A stretch of 64,000 nt of DNA. Origin: Cichorium intybus (Eukaryota; Streptophyta; Magnoliopsida; Asterales; Asteraceae). The DNA is taken from the NCBI GenBank assembly GCA_023525715.1, contig CM042017.1, positions 78,112,169 to 78,176,168 of the forward strand, read 5' to 3'. This document shows positions 1-12,346 of the stretch, piece by piece (the stretch's first letter is position 1; the number at the start of each line of letters is the position of its first letter). The translations under genes were made by a program, and so were the position numbers. A model generated the notes under the pieces. That model did no database searches and was not told the origin of the DNA. It saw nothing but the letters and a program-made list of their open reading frames with translations.

Positions 1-1130
1 CAAATGCCTTAGTAGCATACCAAAAAGCAATAGATGAGACGGAAACTGTCAGCAATAAGTTGTACTAGCTAAGAAGTAGATTTGAGGACAAGAAAATTAG
101 GTCTGATAAAGCTTTTGGAAGATCTTAAAATAGAATTGGATGGTAGAATATTATCTAAAAATCAAAATTTTATTTTGTTTAATCAACGGGATTTAGCCAA
201 CAAAGGCAATGTATGGCTTAATGGTTTAATCGACAAGATTTTTAATTCATCAGAAATCAATAGCTGTATTACTAATAGTGACTCCATTGATAATACTTTT
301 AATTGGGGCTAGGCTTGATGTGCAGAACAAAAGGATTATCCAAGTCATAACTCTAAAATACATTCTTTAAATGTCAACCTTGTCAATCAAATGTCCCATC
401 TATGATTTCATCAAACATTCCATGTACTCCATCAACATCAGACATCAGTAGATGTGACATCTGTACCTTGTTTCGACCAGTCAAAAAAGTATCAAAAGGA
501 AAACATATTTTCGAAACTAATCAATAACTATGTCATGAAAGAGTTTGTCTTTCAGGAACTTCTGTGGACATGACTGCTAAACTCAATATTGTTGGAAGCC
601 TGTGCAACAATGATGATGACACGTCTATTGAGGAAGAAATACATATGGAACTGAGTCTTATGTCATCATTAGTTGCTCTTACTGACAAAATTCTATGGAT
701 TATACCATCCAATGCACTGAAGGAACCAAGCTTTACTAAAATTATTATTACGTGTGCCAAACCAGAAACCTATGTGTCGGCTATAACTCATAATCTTTTA
801 ACCCAGACAAACACAAACATTCATAGTACACTGATGTCCACCACCAAATTACCTTCAAAGAAAAATGTTTTAAATGATGAAATAACCTTTCAAACATCTG
901 AATACACTTCTCCCTGGAAAAATTTTCAAAAGAAATGGGAAGAATTTAACAATTAATGGCAAGAAACCAACATTAAATGGTAAAGATGTAATGCTACCAA
1001 AGTTAGAAGCTAGGGAAGCTAGGATATATCACGAGTTCAGTAGAGAAAATAAGCTTGAATCATTTAGGAAACCTCTGAGTGTATCCATTTCTTCATAGAA
1101 TTTAAAACTCCTAGGATCACACTATAAACA
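1..1130 (+). other. Decayed coding-like stretch, unidentified
   Basis: Two moderately long plus-strand open frames lie here, at 82-312 without an ATG and at 570-956 from ATG. They are followed by further coding-like but interrupted sequence to about 1100. The second is acidic, with serine/threonine-rich parts and a tryptophan/lysine-rich end. I recognise no domain. The position just upstream of a decayed copia reverse transcriptase suggests old retroelement material, but the family is not established. It could equally be a decayed host gene. Confidence 0.2.
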
Positions 1131-2195
1131 CAATCAAAAACTAAAAATTCCTTACAGAAATTTGAAGGCAAGCCAACAAGTCTGAATAATGTTATTAGAT
1201 AGAAAAAATCAAGGGTTCAGGTATGCAACACCAAACCCACACCCATTTCAGCAACTATGCCCATTGCAAAACTTGTTTCTATTAGGTTATAGGTGGTGTA
1301 AATGTTAAACCCACAAAAGCCAATGCTCCTGACAGACCAGTAGCCAAGTCAATTGATAAATAAATGACTTGTGATAAGAAGTTGATACCCTCAACTTCTA
1401 GGACAAAGACTTCGGTTAAAAGCCCAAATAAATTATTTGTTTCAAAGACGTTTGTAATTGTTGGATAAATGAAACAAATTTAACCTTTTATATTTTTCCA
1501 GCAAAAGAAAAGAAGTTTCTATAGTTACATCTACTGGGAAAAAGATTTTTCAAAAAGTATCAATTGAGAAAAACATGTCATCAAGATCAAAAGATTTACC
1601 TTCTAATCTAAAACAATTCTCAAAACCATGTTTCAAAGCTGCTAACAAATTTTCAAAAAGAATGAACATAAGAGATGTTAGTTTTGAACATCAAAAGGGT
1701 AGTGTAAACATCTGTCACAAAACTTCATGCTTTAGTAGACAAGTCTGCTGTTGGAAAACACTCTATAAAATCTCATACATCTATGATCTCTTTTGTCAAA
1801 AAGTTAACATCATATTCTTAAGGTAACAAATCACATATAACAGAGGTATCCTTTTCTATTATCAAAACAATCTTCCAAAATGTTCCAAGTCATAAAAATA
1901 ACATATGGAAGATACATAACTCTTTTCTTATCAACATTGTTCCTAACATCACACAAACTCATCAACAGACATCATCTACTAATGGACAAATTAGGTGTTA
2001 CGTTAAATCAACAAGAATCAAATGCCCAAGACTACATGAGTCACCAAACTGACCCTCTAATTTTTCAGGAAATATGCAATGAGGAACAAGATGACCTCCA
2101 GTGGGATACTCTCCATCACCAAATTACTTGTTGCTAATTGAGAATGGAGAGTCAAAATGTCACCACAGAGCTTTAAGAATGAAATATTTTTGTAC
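1131..2195. other. AT-rich sequence, no supported gene
   Basis: Short open frames (for example 1575-1826 and 1880-2137) show no recognisable motif and are not convincingly coding. This is probably more decayed retroelement interior, because it runs into the copia reverse transcriptase remnant downstream. Confidence 0.3.
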
Positions 2196-3058
2196 AGTTA
2201 AAGAAGGCTTTGGAGGATGAGATTGATGGAAGCGAGAGGTACAAGGCCAGATTGGTGGTAAAGGGGTTCCAATAAAATGAGGCAATTAATTACAATGAAA
2301 TCTTATCTCCATTTGGGAATATGACCACAATCAGAATAGCCCTCGGTATCATGGATGCAAAAGACGTATATCTAGAGCAGCTAGATGTGAAGACAACATT
2401 ATTGTATTGTGACCTAGAAGAGGATATCTATATAGCACAACAAGAAGTTTTCACGTTGCTGGGAATGAGAACCTAGTGTGTAAATTGAATAAAAGTATGT
2501 ATGGATTGCAAGCTTGAAGCAAGCTCCAAGGCAGTGGTACTTGAAATTTGATAACTTCATGAAGAGGGTTGGGTACAAGAGATGTGAGATTGATGTCTAT
2601 AGTTACCTGAAGAATTTGAAATCCTCTTGTTATATGTTGATGACATGTTGGCAGTTGGATCCGACGTGTAGGAGATCAACAAGCTAAAGAAGTAGTTGTC
2701 CAGAGATATTGAAATGAAGGACTTAGGGGCTCCTAGGAAGATACTTGGTATTAGCATAGTGAGAGATAGAGGTGCGGGTACTCTAACACATTCCAAACAT
2801 AAGTATATTCACCAAGTATTAATGAAATTCAGCATAACAGATGCCAAGTCTAGAAGTACACCTCTTGGGAGTCATTTGAAACTCTCCAAGAAACAAACCC
2901 CAAGGACAAAGGAAGACATAGCATAAATGGCGAAGGCTCCCTACGCATCAGTAGTTAGTAGCTTGATGTTTGTAACGATTTGCACTCGACCAGACATTGC
3001 TCATGCAGTAGGAGTCGTTAGTAGATTCATGTCAAATCCAAGAAAATATTGTTGGGAA
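2196..3058 (+). pseudogene. Ty1/copia reverse transcriptase remnant
   Basis: Translation in shifting plus-strand frames gives the landmarks of a copia reverse transcriptase: RYKARLVVKGF, then YNEILSPFG, LEQLDVKTTLL with CDLEEDIYI, LLYVDDMLAVGSD containing the YVDD polymerase motif at about 2630-2665, EMKDLGAPRKILGI, and TRPDIAHAVGVVSRFMSNP near the end. Several stop codons and frameshifts interrupt it, and the segment before RYKARL is shortened. The longest clean piece is 2696-2926. Homology stops abruptly at about 3058, where an LTR-like sequence begins, so a second element seems to have landed in it. It is non-functional. Confidence 0.8.
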
Positions 3059-4316
3059 TGTGTAAGACCCGTGTCCCAGGTATTTATTTAAAGGTTTTAA
3101 TGAATTAAATCATAAACATTTTTGGAGAAAAAGGCACTTCGCGGCGTTATCCTTATGGTGGTGACGATGAGAATGAGGGTTTAGTCTGTATGTGGAGTAT
3201 AGCTAATAGTGGTGCTATCAGCCATGCTTAGCGACGTAATGTGCCACAAGTGCATGACCCTAGTTTTAGAGCATTGATCCCAATTGAGAGGCACTAAACC
3301 CTAGAGATGCTTTCTTATCAGCCTCCACAACACCACAAAGACCTTAGCTTGACAACCCTAGTTCTCCCTTGAGATTCTAGCTTCATATCTTGCTTTTGAA
3401 GGTTGCTTTGGGAAGAAGAATGAGGGTGGTGGCATAAGAGAGCCATCAAAAACCTAGATCCAGCTATATCTCCACATTCTGGACAATTCTAATTTAAAAA
3501 GCTTCAAACTTTATGTGTTTTATGGTAGTTAAAGTTGTATGGTGGTGTTTATGGTCTATTGTTGATGTTGTTCTTGGAGTTGGGGAAACTCCAAACCACC
3601 GAGTCACTATTTTATCACCTTCTGGAGCCTTTGAGCCAAAGTAGAGAGCATGCTCAAGCTCTCTTGTAGCCATATAAACATATTTGGGTGTTTTAAGCTC
3701 TTTTTTGGCCTCTTTTAGATTCGAGGTTCCGACACGCTTTGTGAGCTGACTACTTCCTCGAAGACTATCAGCTTCGCAAGTAGTCAAGAGTCATCACGGG
3801 TGAACCTCTATTTCAAGCTTCTTTTAACCTAGGTTTTGGGTTAGACATGCATTGGACATTCATGTCTATAAAGTTCACATTTTTATGGATCTATAGACCA
3901 AATGCATGAGTTGTGGTAGACCCTAGCCCCTAACTTAACGAATTAAGTGCTTAATATGAAATTTTGGTGTGTCAAGAGTTAGGGACGCCACACTCTGGGG
4001 TTAGCGACGCTATCTCTGACGAAGCCCGTTTTCTGGATAGCATCCCATAGCGATGCTAAGGGTTGTGGTCACGATGCTAAGCTTGGGTATTGACTTTGAC
4101 CAGACCGTTGACCATTGGCTTTTTGACTATTTTCACTTTTGGTCAAACTTGAAAGGGTTTGAAGTGTTATTGGATTGGATCACTGATTTATGCCTAATAA
4201 TTAATAATTTAGGAGGTCCATATTGATTGAGTGTCGAGGAAGCGCGTGGTGTACTTACGACTTGCAATTCAGGGTGAGTTTCATCACTATATTATGTGTA
4301 ATGTTGCATGCGTAGG
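3059..4316. mobile_element. LTR-like block, possibly a solo LTR
   Basis: A sequence starting TGTAAGACCCGTGTCCC abuts the truncated copia pseudogene. The interior lacks coding potential and is mixed in composition, as plant LTRs of about 1.2 kb often are. At 4317 a related start, TGTAATATCTCGTTTCCC, begins, which suggests a second terminus of the same family. I could not identify a matching 3' end or target duplication, so the limits and the solo status are inference. Confidence 0.4.
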
Positions 4317-4374
4317 TGTAATATCTCGTTTCCCAGTACGTCTGTTTTTGGCAAATTAATTATTTTTAGCGTAA

Positions 4375-4429
<55 letters not shown>

Positions 4430-4430
4430 T
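4375..4430. repeat. (TAA)n microsatellite
   Basis: About 18 near-perfect TAA/AAT triplets in a row. It is a simple tandem repeat without coding meaning. Confidence 0.95.
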
Positions 4431-5215
4431 TGCTAAAACCTTAGTCCAAAACTTGGCCTCGTTCAGAGTCCCTTGGTTGGGGAAGCTTGAAAAACACAAA
4501 CCCCTGGAGAAAGAAGAAATCATGGATGAAAATATGATTGTGTTGCTAGATTTGTTAAGACCTCATATTCACATCTAGAAAAAACTTCAAACGTGTTCTA
4601 CTATAATGACCGTACGAAATATGGAAACGAAAAATGAAGAAGAATAACAACGATTTTTTATCAAAAATCACAAGAAAAACTTCACGCTATTCAATGATCG
4701 TGGCAGTATGTCTTGCAAAAAAATTACAGAATCTATTAGGTTGTTATCATAATTAGTTACCGAGAACAATTTGGAGATGCCCATTAACAGAAAAGCATTG
4801 CCCTTATGTTCACATACACATTAGAAGGAATCAACTCATTATAGTCAACATGTTGAATGATTCTTACCTACGAACATTTTGTGTGACTCTGTTCAAGGGC
4901 TTGTCTCCTCATGATCCTTCAAAAGCCATTAATTGAGATTAGATCAAGAAACGGAAAAACCCCTGATACAAACCATCTAATTATTTGTGTTTCAATGTCT
5001 CATACCTAAAATATTCTAAGTCACCAAGAACCAAAAAGCCATAAACAAAGATAGTATATAATCAAATCAAAAGGTTTCATCAAGAGTACATAGAAAGTGA
5101 CATTTTTGCTATGATATTATAGGTAGCTAATGAATGAAACAACATTGCTGATTAGAGAATATGAAATACCTATCTTCCGTAGGTGACCATCATAAGAAAA
5201 GGGTTTTGGAGATGA
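4431..5215. other. Intergenic, no gene seen
   Basis: AT-rich sequence with short open frames only. Nothing recognisable was found on either strand. Confidence 0.4.
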
Positions 5216-5660
5216 AGCTTACCAGCAATCAAGATTGAAAGATGAATCTTTAGAACCTGCATAGAAGTTAGTTGATCGATCAAAGCCACCTCCACCAAGC
5301 ATCGCGATCTGAATCAGAATTGGTTCAAGATACGAACAAATTGAAGAAACGATTCTGAATCGGAATGAATTTAGAAAACGAATTGAAGAAATAACTCTGA
5401 AACGAATGAAATCAGAAGACGAATATACATTAAATGGAAAAAAATAGATGATGATGCTTGAATCGGAAGCATTAAGCTCGCTTAAAGTGAAATTGTTGAA
5501 GAACACAGATTAAAATGAAATCATTTAGGGTTTACAGTGCGCAAATTACGGCTCTTAATTTGGGAGAATTTGAATTTTGATTCTAATTTGCATAATTATC
5601 TCCTACATTAATGGGGATTATCACTGATGACCGATAAAAACCATTTGAGCGGGAAAACAA
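5216..5660 (-). other. Possible first exon and promoter of a gene fragment, minus strand
   Basis: On the minus strand an open frame at 5506-5219 contains a downstream methionine followed by a glycine-rich start (MLGGGGFDRSTNFYAGS). About 350 bp upstream is an exact plant E2F consensus, TTTCCCGC, on the minus strand (5656-5649). The glycine-rich start and E2F site recall the 5' end of replication-protein genes such as the RPA 32-kDa subunit, but downstream exons cannot be recognised. The identity is speculative; it may be a captured or truncated gene end. Confidence 0.2.
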
Positions 5661-6295
5661 AATCGTTATAGCCTAGAAACTAGACACGTGGAAAAAAATA
5701 GCTGTAAAAAAATGACATGTGTCATCTTAACTTTGTTTTATTAGAATAGGAAGATATATAGGAAGATTAACTAAAAAGTTATTATATGTATTAGATTAGA
5801 TTTATATAAATGAATTAGCAACAATATAAAATAATTTTTTTCTCTGTTTATAAAGAAAAATATTAACGTAGTGAGGTATCGTGTCTTATTTTTGGTAGAG
5901 ATAAATTATAATTTAAAAGATAATCCTGTTCAAAACCTTAATTTGATCCAACCGCTGAGTGATGGATAGATGGGATAAACAAATCGAAAAGAACGCCGAG
6001 CGACGCTAGAAGGTGTGAATGATTGTGCGGATTTTTATTATTATTTTTTTTAATATTTTAAACTTTGACACCAATGCATATCCATTGAATAAAATGTCAA
6101 TTTTTTGTTGATAGTGGATATATATGTTTAGTAACCTCAACATTGGGTAGAGTGATTAATCTAGCTTACAAGCGATTATGTGATAGCTTAACATAACAGT
6201 AGGATGAATGCACAAAATAATTTATGTCGCTCAAATTGCTATCTATTTGGCTTGCATATTTGTTGCTATTGTCATTTATATTTGCTTACCACAAA
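5661..6295. other. AT-rich intergenic DNA
   Basis: No gene was seen. At about 5690-5760 the minus strand resembles a Helitron-type 5' end (CCTATTCTAATAAAAC, then a GACACATGTCA-like motif), but no matching 3' hairpin/CTRR end was found, so no element is called. Confidence 0.35.
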
Positions 6296-6370
6296 TATAT
6301 GGCTTATATGAACGATATTTTATGGTTAATTGTCAACAAGTATATGGCTTATATGAACGATATTTTATGG
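6296..6370. repeat. 30-bp direct repeat, 45-bp period
   Basis: The same 30 bases, starting TATATGGCTTATATGAACG, occur at 6296-6325 and 6341-6370. The duplication keeps both overlapping open frames intact because 45 is a multiple of three. That looks accidental rather than coding. Confidence 0.85.
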
Positions 6371-6821
6371 CACTCCCTTCATTTGTTACATTGCTTCAAC
6401 CATCAGAAGGTATTTATCCCAAAGATATTTCGTTTGGCATATTTTTCTTTTCTCTATCTTTATTTTTTAACTACAAGAAACTTCAATAATTAAAAAAAAA
6501 AAGCGTGCGAGAATGAACAAACAGAAATTGGATCATTACACCAAACCGACCGATCCAGAGTGCGTCCTTTCCTAAACCTGATTTTGATCCAGTTGTACTA
6601 AGCACAAATTACCTCGCTGGCCAATTCCTTGCTACTTTTAAGACTTGCCATTGAAAATAATATCATTTTGATTAGTCCAAAAGATCCAAGCAATGGCCAT
6701 AAGAACAACAGTCACAAATTTACCCTTTCTATTTTCTTTTTAACTTTTTAAATTTATTTTACTTTTTCTTATTTAAAAAATAGAAAATAAGAAACTGCCA
6801 TCCCGCCCCTTCCTCACTCAC
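6371..6821. other. AT-rich intergenic DNA
   Basis: Nothing recognisable on either strand apart from homopolymeric A/T runs. Confidence 0.4.
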
Positions 6822-6830
6822 CTCTCTCCT

Positions 6831-6864
<34 letters not shown>
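6822..6864. repeat. (CT)n/(CA)n compound microsatellite
   Basis: A CT dinucleotide run passes directly into a CA run. A GA-rich tract at 7508-7605 lies about 700 bp downstream in roughly inverted arrangement, so this may mark one side of an old inverted structure. Confidence 0.85.
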
Positions 6865-6865
<1 letters not shown>

Positions 6866-7507
6866 TTTCAGATTCATTCTGAAATTAAAAACTCCTGAAA
6901 AATCCAATATCTAAGATTTAGAAATTAAAAACACATACATGCTTATATTCAAACACACAGATACATATTCTAACTTTATAAAATCGAAAACCCTTATTGA
7001 ACAAGGAACAAATCTTTGTTCAAATGGATGAAACCCTAGCCAATCTAAAAACTGATTTCTTAATAATCAGAGCTCATGTTGGATCTTCGGAACCGATTTC
7101 TGAAAACCCTAACTGATCTGAAAACCCTTGCGCATAGGGGAAAAGAGAGGGGGTGGTCGCGCTGTAGAGAGGTCTACATGAAGGTCCAGAAATCACTCTG
7201 CTCTGGGAGGGTCACTTGATGAATCGAGAAGAAAGAAAGAGAGACACAAGAAAGAGAAATCAATATGTATGTTGAATCCGGAAAAGAGAAATAGAGACAC
7301 AAGAGAATAACTAGCTTTCCCGCTGAACGAAGTTCATCAGCAAACCTTCAGCCGCCGTAGACCAAAAGAGTAACCGTCTCGCTCCAGATGAAAACCCTAA
7401 TCCAATAAATTGAGATTTTTGAAACTTGTTTTAGGTTAGAGTTTAAATGGACGAAATTAGAAACCAGGAGAGAAAGAAGACCTACAGATTGAAGCGTGAT
7501 CCATTTC
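6865..7507. other. Leader-like intergenic sequence, no gene
   Basis: Several AACCCTA-type motifs (for example near 6988, 7031 and 7109) give it the look of a plant 5' leader, but no supported coding exon follows on either strand. Confidence 0.3.
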
Positions 7508-7605
7508 TTGAGAAACAGAGAGAGAGAGAGAAAGAAAGAGAAATAAAGATAGAGGAGAGGAGAGGAGAGGGGAGAGAGAGAGAGAGAGAGAAAGAGGGGA
7601 GTACC
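7508..7605. repeat. GA-rich low-complexity tract
   Basis: Imperfect GA repeats that translate to Glu/Arg runs on one strand and Ser/Leu/Phe runs on the other. The open frames across it are composition artefacts. Confidence 0.9.
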
Positions 7606-9183
7606 GATGGGTGGGGTGGGGGTGGGAGAGTGATTAAGATGTAAAAAAAAAAAAGAAAATAGAATGGACAAATTGATCCTTTTAAGTATTTTTAAAAAAA
7701 ATATACCAAAACCGCAATAAAATTCTTATTTTGGATTACTCGTGCTAGTTAAAAAAAGTTTGGACGAAAGTAGCAATTTTTGGCAAACCATAAGGACAAA
7801 AAATGCAAGTAACACATAAATTTTAGATAACTCAAAGGAAGAAACAACTACCTAACTTAAAATTTATTTCATGGTTTCAAAAAACTACAAATATCTTTAA
7901 TTAATTTTTTTTAAAAAGTATTAAGTACAATATTTAATATTGGTAAGAGATAATGACCGACTATTTGCACAAGATGTCTAAGGTTGCCTAAAACTGATTA
8001 ACGTTATTTTTGGTCCAAATGATATTTTATAATAAGTTTAGTTGAGTTCATAAGTAAATCATGACTAAATATTTACATGAACCATATATAATTTCTTGGT
8101 CTATTAAATCATTAACTCAAAAGTTATTATCTTTTTTTAATATTTTATCAGTTTAATAGCAACAATATAAAGATATACAATTTCTTTGTTGTTTACAAAG
8201 AAGAATAATAACACCTTAGTGTATCTTGTTTATTATTGGTAGAGATAAAGTATAATTTAGAAAAGAGAAAATGACAAAATGAGCAAAAATACATAAGCTT
8301 TTGCCACAAGATAGGTAAAAATTAGCCAAATGACAAAAGTAGTCAATGAAATTGTAGCTGGGTTAAGCCGGTTGCGATTTTGATGATGTGGCAACCCTTC
8401 GCCTGCGATTTTGATGCCGTGACACATTCTTTTATACTTACAAAAGAAAGAAATAACAACTATAAATAAGAGAGTAAACTAGGGTTAACCTTGCTAAAAG
8501 ACTAAATATAAGCCCAATAACATAATTAGACTAACAATTAGAATACAAAATGCATGTATATGGTATTTAGCTGAATTTAATATGTTTTGGACGAATTTAA
8601 AATATAAATAAGGAAAAAAGTATATCATGAAATCCTGGTCATCATCAATGGGTTATGATCTATAAATAAGGCTTATTTTGTCTCATGAAAAAACATGGAT
8701 TTATAACCCTTTATAGTGGTGGTAAGAAAGCTTAAATCATGATGATATATTTGTATATGGTAACTTAATTACAATGGTGTTTTGCTTCTTGTATATAAAC
8801 AAGAAAAGATTAAGCAATTTTATTTCATAGAGTATACTTCATGAACTCAAGACCAATTTCATACATATTCTTTAAGTTTTTCGTATTTTAGACTTAAGAA
8901 GCGGAAATTGCGACCGGTGGGTATGCTTTAATGGTTTCCTCGTTTGATTAGGTCTACAAAAATATGGGAAGAAAGAAAGAAGAGAGGGTTAGCGTTTAGG
9001 CCCTAAGGGGAAAATATTAATGTGTATTATTTTTAAATTTAATCGTATACCTGAAAACAAATTCCCCTATTCTACACCAAACCAATTTTACATGGAAAAC
9101 CGATTATCCAATTTTTCTTATTCGAAACTCGATTAACCCGAACCAATCTCCCCAATTTATAAACAAATTAGTTTATTTAGGTA
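7606..9183. other. AT-rich intergenic DNA
   Basis: No coding region was recognised. Short MITE-like pieces may be present near 8270-8450, where a GATTTTGATG(A/C) motif occurs twice about 40 bp apart, but ends could not be defined. Confidence 0.35.
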
Positions 9184-9195
9184 CTAGGTTAGAAA

Positions 9196-9212
9196 CCCGT
9201 GTAATACACGGG
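9196..9212 (-). other. Helitron 3' terminal hairpin
   Basis: An 8-bp perfect inverted repeat around one base (CCCGTGTA / TACACGGG). It lies just inside the CTAG terminus, where Helitron replication is thought to stop. A nearly identical hairpin is found at 23434-23450. Confidence 0.85.
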
Positions 9213-9974
9213 ATGATTAAAAAATATATAAAATAATATTCAAGACAAATATGTTAGTATGATTTTTAATCTGTTTCTTTTTATAATTTATGATCGTGGA
9301 CCATTTAGTTTGATTCTTATATTGAAATTACTGATTTTCCTGGGAATTAAATGATGTTAGTATGATTTTTAATCTATTTCTTTTTATAGTCTTTATATTA
9401 TTTACAATTCATTCAAAAACGTAAAATTTTAGTTTTTTCATATTTAGACATTGTACTTTAAAGAGTTGATCTGGTTATAGCATTATACATTCATTTTTTC
9501 TTTTGCGTTATCTATTTGCCGTACTCATTTGAATACAAGCGTGTTGCACTTGATATCTATGGTGGAAATACCGAATTCACCTTGCATGGGTTGTGCTAAG
9601 CACGACCCTCAAATGTACCTAGTATATGTTATAAAAAAGTACATCCAAGAGAAAATTGTTATAACCAACACATAGAGCCTGAACTCGGAACACACATTAT
9701 AGACCATTATACCCTCTAATGTTGAGTGGTAGCCAGAGAAGGAAAAATAACATTTCGTACAGACAGCAGGAAATGGTATAAAAAAACTAATTTCAACAAA
9801 TATTGAAAAAAGGAAAACTATGTTGACAGTTTGGATTAAAAAGAAAATTATGTTTGAGTTACTTATAAACTTTGCTACAAACTGATAACTTTTGAAGTCT
9901 GTATAAATATTAGATTCATATATTATCATTTTTTTAATATTTAGTTGCTAATGTAGGATCAAAAGTTGCCAAAT

Positions 9975-10495
9975 TCAAGCGAAAACCAAAAGCACAAACT
10001 CGGAAAGTACCACGATGTGGCCAACGGCAAACGAAAGCAAACACACAAACAACGCCACGTCACCAGCGGAGAAACCGCTACGGCTGCCGGTAAACACATA
10101 TGATGCTTTTACCGATACAAACAACAAAGAAACCGCTGAACAAACTGTCATGATTCCCAAGTATGGACCCCTTGATAGCCCCGGACTGTCGCATAGTCCA
10201 TAAACACATGCCAGAATCAGTTCAGAGTTAAGAACACATATTAGAAATGTTTAAGTTAATTGGGAGTTTTGAAAATAATTACTTACAGAGGATGATGGTG
10301 GATCTGATTATGCAGAGAAGATAGGGTTTGGAGCAAGGAGAACGCCGGTGAAGGATCGGGGAATGGAGAATCCGATGGCGCTCAAAGAGAAGCCGATAAT
10401 AGAGCTGAGCGAAGTAAAGCATGGGCGAAGCCGAACAATATCAGAGCAGAGAAGAATAGAAACGATATAATCATGGTTACCAAAAAGAAGACCAT
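9975..10495 (-). pseudogene. Membrane-protein gene fragment captured by the Helitron
   Basis: Two coding-like blocks on the minus strand lie inside the Helitron. The first (10495 to about 10280) begins with ATG and encodes a strongly hydrophobic segment (MVFFLVTMIISFLFFSALIL). It continues only after a frame change, as a second hydrophobic stretch (IIGFSLSAIGFSIPRSF). The second (about 10205-9975) reads through GIMTVCSAVSLLFVSVKASY and VALFVCLLSFAVGHIVVL to a stop at 9975. An intron with a GTAAGT-like donor near 10280 may separate them. Three or four membrane spans are predicted by eye. The family is not recognised. The frame break and the element ends argue for a captured host gene fragment. 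Confidence 0.5.
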
Positions 10496-11137
10496 TTTCA
10501 ATACTCTCAAAGCTTTCTTACTTCTTTCATCTTTCAAAAACGAAGATGAACGAATGGATGAACGTCGTGATTTATGGTAAATATTTCCGTTACAAAGGAG
10601 AAATAATCGCTCAGATAAAACTGATTGACATTCGGTTACAAAATGAACACATGGCTGCGAGATTTAGGGGCGTATACCGTGGAATTCAAAATTGAAACCG
10701 ACTAAAAAAATTGAAATCCAGAAGGATTTTTATTTAAATCAGAAAAAGGAGAAAATGCAATCTGTCCAACAGGCTTCAAATCAGATACAAAGTCAATCGA
10801 TGAATTGATTACATAAATTGCAATATGAACTGATTACATATATTGTGTATTTACAGGCCAGTAAGTTAGAGAAAAGGAGGAGAAGATATGTTTAGTGTTT
10901 CCAGCGGTGAAGAGAGATAGACGGAATAGAATTCAATTTTAAAAAATTGAATCATGTATCTGATTTAAAACGGATGGCTGATTTTTCGTATTAGTTGAAG
11001 AAATTGATGGAGAAAAATAAGGAGTATCTAATGTGAAATAAAAAAAATCAGAAATTCTATAAAAATGACAAGTGTACAAAATGCCTTAGAAGATGACACG
11101 TCGCAAAAAGTTATTTTTATTTATTAGGTATAGTAGA

Positions 11138-12145
11138 TTAGTTATTTTCAACATGCATACTTAGAGGGACAAGAAACAACTGAGGGGCTAAACAGATGAA
11201 GTCTGATAGATGAAGGGGCAAAGTGGAATTACAGCTAAATCGAACATACATAGGGTTTTGTGTCGACTTGTTTTACCTTCGTTGCGTTTGTTACTACTTG
11301 GGATCGTTAAATTCAAACTTGGATTCAAGGCATTATTAAATCGTAAGTCTGAGAGAAAACGATGATTTGAAATTGGGGAAGGACACCACGTCTTCTTCCA
11401 ACAACAGAATAGGGGTTCGGGAATTGAAGGTGTCCGCTGCCTTTGAGAAGGTTCAGGTAACTTTTATCATTTATACAACTTTGTTGGAAAGCAAGCAAAC
11501 CTGTTTCACCCACGTCCCATTCCAGACTCGTTCTGGTGTATATTAAATGATCGATTCTATCTTTGTATCTTTGAAAATATCGGGCTTTTAATTCTATAGG
11601 TTTTAAATATGTATCATGTGCCTGAAAATACCATCAATTTTTCGGATATTGGTAACATACTCTTGTGGCTATGAATCCTTTTCCTTTTTGACAGTTTGGG
11701 ACATCATCAACTAATAATGATCTCCATGAGGGTGATATCTCATTTATGGGTGGTAAAAGGTAAGAGGCTGTAATTATGCTATAATCTAAATTGACACAAT
11801 TGATAGTGATTCTCTATTAGCTGAATGATTGTATACGAAGTAAAGGATTACAATGATAATTAATTTCTATCTTTCGAGAGGGTAGAATCTCTCCCAAGAA
11901 CAGAATTCATTAAAACATAAATTAGCTCATACTCACTTATTTATACTCAGTTGGACCGAATTTAAAGGAAAAGACAATAATACCCCCCATACACAGAATT
12001 ATTCCACTTTCAGTAATACAAATCTTTTGTAAAAAAGTTTCTAAACTTCAATTGAACAATTGTTTTTCTTTGCTAAAGATAAATATAACATGTAAATCTC
12101 TTTTGAGAATTTGACAAGCTTTTTTATGGTTTGTATTGCATATAG
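11138..12145. other. Sequence upstream of the ValRS remnant
   Basis: No exon of valyl-tRNA synthetase upstream of the 12146 exon could be recognised; in particular the HIGH-motif region is missing. Short coding-like segments near 11370-11450 and 11695-11760 remain unassigned. Confidence 0.3.
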
Positions 12146-12346
12146 GGTCTGTATAAAGGGGAAGAAAATAATGAGATGCGTTTAGGTCTTTGTTCTAGAA
12201 GCAAATGATGTTATTGAGCCTATGATTAAGCCTCAGTGGTATGTGAATTGCAATGGTATTGCTAAAGAAGTTGTTGATGCTGTCATGGATGAAAATAATA
12301 ATAAATTTGATATAATTCCAAAACAATATCTACTGAATGGAAAAGG
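12146..12346 (+). pseudogene. ValRS exon with two frameshifts
   Basis: Preceded by a TATAG acceptor, it reads GLYKGEENNEMRLGLCSRS, then an extra A shifts the frame before NDVIEPMIKPQWYVNCNGIA and the FDIIPKQY end. A second small indel follows, with TEWKR recoverable in another frame. The family continues straight into the WLENIRDW/CISRQLWWGHR part, which is missing here. Confidence 0.85.

Larger units (their letters stand above)
9184..11137 (-). mobile_element. Non-autonomous Helitron, complete ends
   Basis: Read on the minus strand, the element starts with TCTACTATACC at 11137, preceded by A. It has the downstream GACGTGTCATCTTCTAAGGC-type motif common at plant Helitron 5' ends. It ends with a 17-nt palindromic hairpin, CCCGTGTATTACACGGG, 8 nt before the terminal CTAG at 9187-9184, which is followed by T. 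Insertion between A and T without target duplication, a 5' TC, and a 3' CTRR behind a hairpin are the defining rolling-circle transposon features. At 1954 bp it has no RepHel transposase, so it is non-autonomous. It carries a gene fragment at 9975-10495. Confidence 0.8.

Noticed and set aside
570..956. Possible viral or retroelement structural protein
   Set aside because: No motif supports a specific viral or gag family; left as unidentified coding-like sequence.
5690..5760. Possible Helitron 5' end on the minus strand
   Set aside because: The AT-rich start and GACACATGTCA motif are suggestive, but no hairpin with CTRR end was found to the left, so no element was called.
7348..7671. Open frames rich in Glu/Arg or Ser/Leu on the two strands
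   Set aside because: Produced by the GA/CT low-complexity tract.
9196..9212. Hairpin considered as a bacterial-type terminator
   Set aside because: Nuclear plant DNA. The position next to CTAG and the recurrence at 23434 fit a Helitron end better.
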